From contig NC_073696.1 in assembly GCF_029784165.1 (NCBI RefSeq), positions 87,491,381 through 87,555,380 of the forward strand: DNA of 64,000 nucleotides. The letters run 5' to 3'. The stretch is from Wyeomyia smithii. Its lineage: Eukaryota; Arthropoda; Insecta; Diptera; Culicidae. Shown piece after piece: positions 60,803 to 64,000 of this stretch (positions within the stretch are counted from its first letter, which is position 1; every line of letters begins with the position of its first letter). Position numbers and translations under genes: made by a program. The notes under the pieces are model-generated. The model ran no database searches and had not been told where the DNA came from. It worked only from the letters and a program-made list of their open reading frames with translations.

Positions 60803-61075
60803 TGGTCGCCGTGGTTCTGTGGTTAGCGATGTCGGTCGGCTAGCTTCCGCAAAATGTGATATCGGGTTCGATTCCTGATCAGGTCGAGGATCTTTTCGAG
60901 CTGGAAATTTTCTCGACTCAGCACTGGGGCACGGTGTATCGTTGTACTTATCCTACAACATGCAAAATGTACCGAAAACAATATCAATAACCAATTCTCT
61001 CGACTAATCTAGTTGATCGAGACCGCATTAGCCCCCTAGACTCAATGAGGCATACGGAGGTGAGGAAGAAGAAGA
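60803..61075 (+). mobile_element. Second tRNA-derived SINE
   Basis: A box-A-like GTGGTTAGCGATG (60819-60831) and a perfect box B GGTTCGATTCC (about 60865-60875) lie about 35 bases apart, as in a tRNA. A ~190-bp tRNA-unrelated body follows, ending GAGGTGAGGAAGAAGAAG. The head differs from the SINE at 21587, so this is another family. A target duplication was not resolved. It is not a functional tRNA gene: no cloverleaf closing stem was found. Confidence 0.75.
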
Positions 61076-62440
61076 CATTTTCTGTATTACTAACGAAAAA
61101 AAGGTAAACAGAAGCACGAGTTGGTGTTGTGACGTAGATCTCGGTCAACGAGCAAATGCCATTTTAAACGGTATTTTGCATTGCTTAACGATCCAGGTAG
61201 GCATTTTCAGCCGTAAACTGTCATAACTTGTGGAAATTTCTTGAAAAAAATGTACCGAACATTGATTTTTGGACAATGTTTTTTGTCTTCTACGATATCA
61301 CTGTTAACAAAAGAGAAGCCCTTTGAACCCGAGACTCAAACCATCTCCGTACCTTTCTATATTCCATTGCCCCAGACTAGCGTGCGATATTGCTTATTGT
61401 TTACAGGTAAAGTGAAGCGTTGAAGTCTCAGAAGTAAACTTTTACGATCATGATTAATTGCTTATCCGATTATGATATTAAACTAATTTGATATCTCGAA
61501 GGAGAAAGGTTTTCGAAAAGTTAGAAACAGCTCTCTTTTTTTAAACATTTTGTTGCTGCTGTTAGAACCCAACTGATGTCTTGAAAATAAACATTCTGGT
61601 GAAGGGACAGTACCGCACAGTACAGGTGGAGCAGAACCATTAATTACTCAGTAAGAATTTTGGCAACGGCCATAAGTTTTAGAATATTTTTATTATATTA
61701 TACCTCAATATTCTGAAAAAAAAAATCGTAACTGGCGTAATATCAAAAGAGTAAATTCTAAAAAATATATAGAAGAGTAAGACCCGGCGAATGTTTGTGA
61801 GTTTTTTGTCTATTAAGATTTTTCCAGAATTTTTTTTTTCATTTCAACATTGTCAGATGACTTTTTTTTATTTTGAACTTTACAAAAAATATACGTATAT
61901 TAGCTGTCTTCGTCATACAGTGCACACTGAGCCAGGAATTGAATCTAGCAGAACGAAATTATTATCGCTCTCCGATCTTTTACTAAGTTTATTGGTATAG
62001 TTGGGGCTTCAATATTGATGTTTGAATTAGTTCGGAATTTAGACGTGAAGGTGGCGTTGCGATGCCAATTTCTTTCCCTTACACGCTAGAATTTGGCAAG
62101 TTTCGGCAAAGTTGTAGATCTCGTAGCTTTATGAAACTTTACAGAATATACAAAGTTTCTGACTTTTCACGTTTCAGAGATCTACGAGTTTTTATAAAAT
62201 TTGTCTGAATTTCACGTTTTTTTGTGAATGTTTTAGGAGTTTGCTCGAATTAATTTCTTACAAATTTTTTCTCGATAGATTTAGAACAAATACGTCATTT
62301 TTTTTTTTTTTTACAGAAATTTTTTAGGTACTTAAGTGAAAATATGACGCAAAATTTGAAAAAAATACACAATTTTGTGAAGTAGATTATTTTCTGAAAT
62401 TTTGAAAGATGTGTTTTTTTTCCTTTTTTGTGCTACAGTG
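61076..62440. other. AT-rich non-coding stretch
   Basis: Short frames at 61241-61423 (ending at a possible donor CAG|GTAAAG) and 61791-62000 have no recognisable domain. A small imperfect inverted repeat around GTAGATCTCGTAGC / AGATCTACGAG lies at 62113-62190. Nothing else supported. Confidence 0.4.
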
Positions 62441-62449
62441 ATCACCCGA

Positions 62450-62512
62450 TTTTATCAGTACCCGATTTTATCTGCCCCCGATTTTATTACTTTTTCACCC
62501 GATTTCATCATA
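62450..62512. repeat. ACCCGATTTTATC short repeats
   Basis: Four near-copies of CCCGATTTTATC in about 60 bases, starting GTGATCACCCGATTTTATCA. This kind of reiterated terminus suggests one end of a DNA element. The opposite end was not found. Confidence 0.4.
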
Positions 62513-62899
62513 ATATAACAAAGTCAGTATGAACTGATTTTCTATTTAAGTTATTTTAGTACTTTTTCACAGCTCTGGGTAGAATAACATCGTTCCAGAT
62601 ATAGTTTTCACTGAAAACTCAACCGTTGCACAGTGTTTCATTTTGGTGTTATCGTTCGATTGATTGAATAGTGATTCAAGCCATAACATATATTCATAAA
62701 TTTTTTAAGCTATTTAACAACGCATATTTGATATAGAAAAATGGGTGATCAATTCACCTAAAAGTTGAATAGAAAATTTCCTTCTTCATTTGATTGAGAT
62801 AGACGCATAGTTTCTTCAGCAAGTCTCTAACATATTACGAACCATATGAAGTTTTCTTTCAAAAGGCACAAAAAATCTCAATTCTCGTTCTAACTTTTT

Positions 62900-63194
62900 C
62901 CCACATCTTCCGAATTTTTAAACCTTTTACAAGATGTGAGATATGCATGATACTAACAGTACTCCTGAACACCTCACCATGTCAAATTTAGTTCCATTTG
63001 CTTTATTAGTTTTCAAGTTACGAAGAAGTTTGTGTTATATTTGTATGGGAGCCCTTCCTTCAAGAAGAGGAAGGGGTCTCGAGCTACTCTAATAACCTTT
63101 TCCGGCCTCAAAAACCCCTACATAAAAATTTTCACGCCGATTGGAACAGTAGTTTCCACGTCTATGAAGATCAGAGAGACAGACAGACAGATAG
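62900..63194. repeat. Dispersed repeat with a (GACA)n tail
   Basis: TTTGTATGGGAGCCCTTCCTTC, an interrupted GGAAGGGGTCTCGAGC, then GCCGATTGGAACAGTAGTTT and a terminal AGAGACAGACAGACAGATAG. The format matches the (CATA)n-tailed repeats elsewhere in the window, but the sequence differs. It abuts the next repeat. Confidence 0.45.
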
Positions 63195-63610
63195 AATTGC
63201 TTTTCGCCTTTCTCCTAGAAAGGTATAGCAATCACTGAAAAAACCAAAGGTTCTAAAGTGCTCCATAGGGTCGAATCTCGTATATCAATCAACTTAGTTC
63301 GATGAGCTGAGCATTTTCTGTATGTGTGTGTGTGTGTGTATGTGTGTGTGTATGTATGTAACGGTCTCCCAATCTCACTCGATTTTCTCAGAGATGGCTG
63401 GACCGATTTTCATGAAACTAATTGCAAATGAAAGGTCTAGTTGCCCCATAAGACCCTATTGAATTTCATTGTAATCGGGTTTTTAGTTTCGAGGTTATGT
63501 ATCAAAATGTGAAAATAATAAAACTTCATTATCTCAGAAACTACACAACCGATTTGAACAAAATTGGTATCAAAAGAACAGGCTTGGTTTTTGAACCGTT
63601 TGTAAAATTA
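63195..63610 (-). repeat. Inverted copy of the dispersed repeat at 46640-47640
   Basis: Begins with the palindromic CCTTTCTCCTAGAAAGG and TATAGCAATCACTG. It continues through a short TG tract at 63322-63352, GAGATGGCTGGACCGATTTT and ATCTCAGAAACTACACAACC. Read on the minus strand it follows the other copy landmark by landmark. Confidence 0.7.
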
Positions 63611-63626
63611 ATTTAAAATGATTGGA

Positions 63627-64000
63627 TTTTTTTTATTAGGGAATTAGAATAACGTTGTCCATTGATGTGAACTTTTGTAATATATATCCCAGTCAATTGC
63701 TATACGTGTCCCCTTGCAAAATACAATGACCACTATTGTTGAGTGATCAGGTACCTGCACCGACACGCTCCCAGTCAGGTGAAATATGGTTTATGAAGCC
63801 AATCACCTTCCCAGGATTTAAAGACCAAATCTCTTTGGGCTGTAAACAGCCACTGCCAAGAAGCGACAAAATATCATCCTGAACCCGGCCAATGTTCTTT
63901 AAATGATATCTACTCGGACAGTGCCCCGTTACTAGGCCGACGTATGTACAAAGAGCTCTTTTGTTGAGCTCTAGGAGCTTTTTCGAATGATTCTCGTTTG
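63627..64000 (-). mobile_element. 3' end of another RNase-H-type LINE (runs off the window)
   Basis: A minus-strand LINE terminus with a T-run near 63629-63636 as the likely poly(A), a short 3' UTR, and coding text from 63747 to the window edge. The rest lies beyond 64000. Confidence 0.55.
63747..64000 (-). pseudogene. LINE ORF2 C-terminus (post-RNase-H domain), partial and internally deleted
   Basis: The minus-strand frame reads LLELNKRALCTYVGLVTGHC, PSRYHLKNIGRVQDD, then ILSLLGSGCLQPKEIW and FINHISPDWERVG before the TGA at 63749-63747. A TGHC...YHL..IG motif is typical just after RNase H in R1/LOA/I-like LINEs. The Cys/His zinc segment normally following it is missing, apparently by an in-frame deletion. 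The clade is not resolved. Confidence 0.6.

Noticed and set aside
60803..60890. A genuine tRNA gene
   Set aside because: Boxes A and B are present, but no complete cloverleaf or acceptor stem could be drawn, and a SINE body follows.
61241..61423. Candidate exon ending at CAG|GTAAAG
   Set aside because: No acceptor, no homologous motif and weak composition support; the donor alone is not enough.

Overview
The window looks like intergenic or intronic DNA from a mosquito-type dipteran genome (Aedes/Culex-like). The DNA is AT-rich. It carries I-clade, Jockey-clade and CR1/L2-type non-LTR retrotransposons (LINEs), two tRNA-derived SINEs, several terminal-inverted-repeat (TIR) DNA elements, a satellite array and a long (CA)n tract. 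There are no operons, ribosome binding sites or prokaryotic genes. The species assignment is inference from repeat style, not proof. I found no host gene that I can name; all substantial coding capacity belongs to transposable elements, nearly all of it broken.

Left part (1-16190). Unique DNA (1-1875) is followed by a 1.3-kb repeat with a TATA/initiator pair, a 34-codon ORF, a 21-bp minisatellite and a polyadenylation signal. This repeat is split by a nearly complete I-clade LINE on the minus strand (2931-8581) with a perfect 13-bp target-site duplication (TSD). Next come diverged dispersed repeats, a ~180-bp satellite array (about 11190-12990) holding a near-perfect hairpin, a pogo/Tigger-like transposase fragment, and a TA-flanked TIR element (15565-16188).

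Middle part (16191-37400). A long stretch without recognisable genes is followed by a large inverted-repeat element (about 21125-25040). It contains a tRNA-derived SINE (10-bp TSD) and a second, inverted copy of the 1.3-kb promoter-bearing repeat. At 29.2-31.0 kb weak signals suggest host exons: a splice donor on the minus strand, and a GC-rich open exon with AATAAA on the plus strand. A 5'-truncated copy of the same I-clade family (33936-35015, 12-bp TSD) and a ~950-bp inverted-repeat element follow.

Right part (37400-64000). A CR1/L2-type LINE relic is interrupted by a full-length Jockey-clade LINE (38960-43332, 13-bp TSD). A (CA)n-bearing repeat, a non-autonomous hAT element (47719-48714, 8-bp TSD), a quiet stretch with two speculative small coding starts near 53.2-53.6 kb, and a TIR element with a TTTA duplication (54640-55757) follow. 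A second, nearly identical but 3'-truncated Jockey copy comes next (about 55806-59683). The end holds a second tRNA-derived SINE, dispersed repeats and the 3' end of another RNase-H-type LINE running off the window.

The features do not form a pathway; the coherent story is nested transposition. LINEs supply reverse transcriptase by target-primed insertion, SINEs presumably borrow it, and DNA elements and satellites fill the gaps. The most unusual item is the 1.3-kb element whose core promoter spacing, small ORF and polyadenylation signal are kept in both inverted copies.
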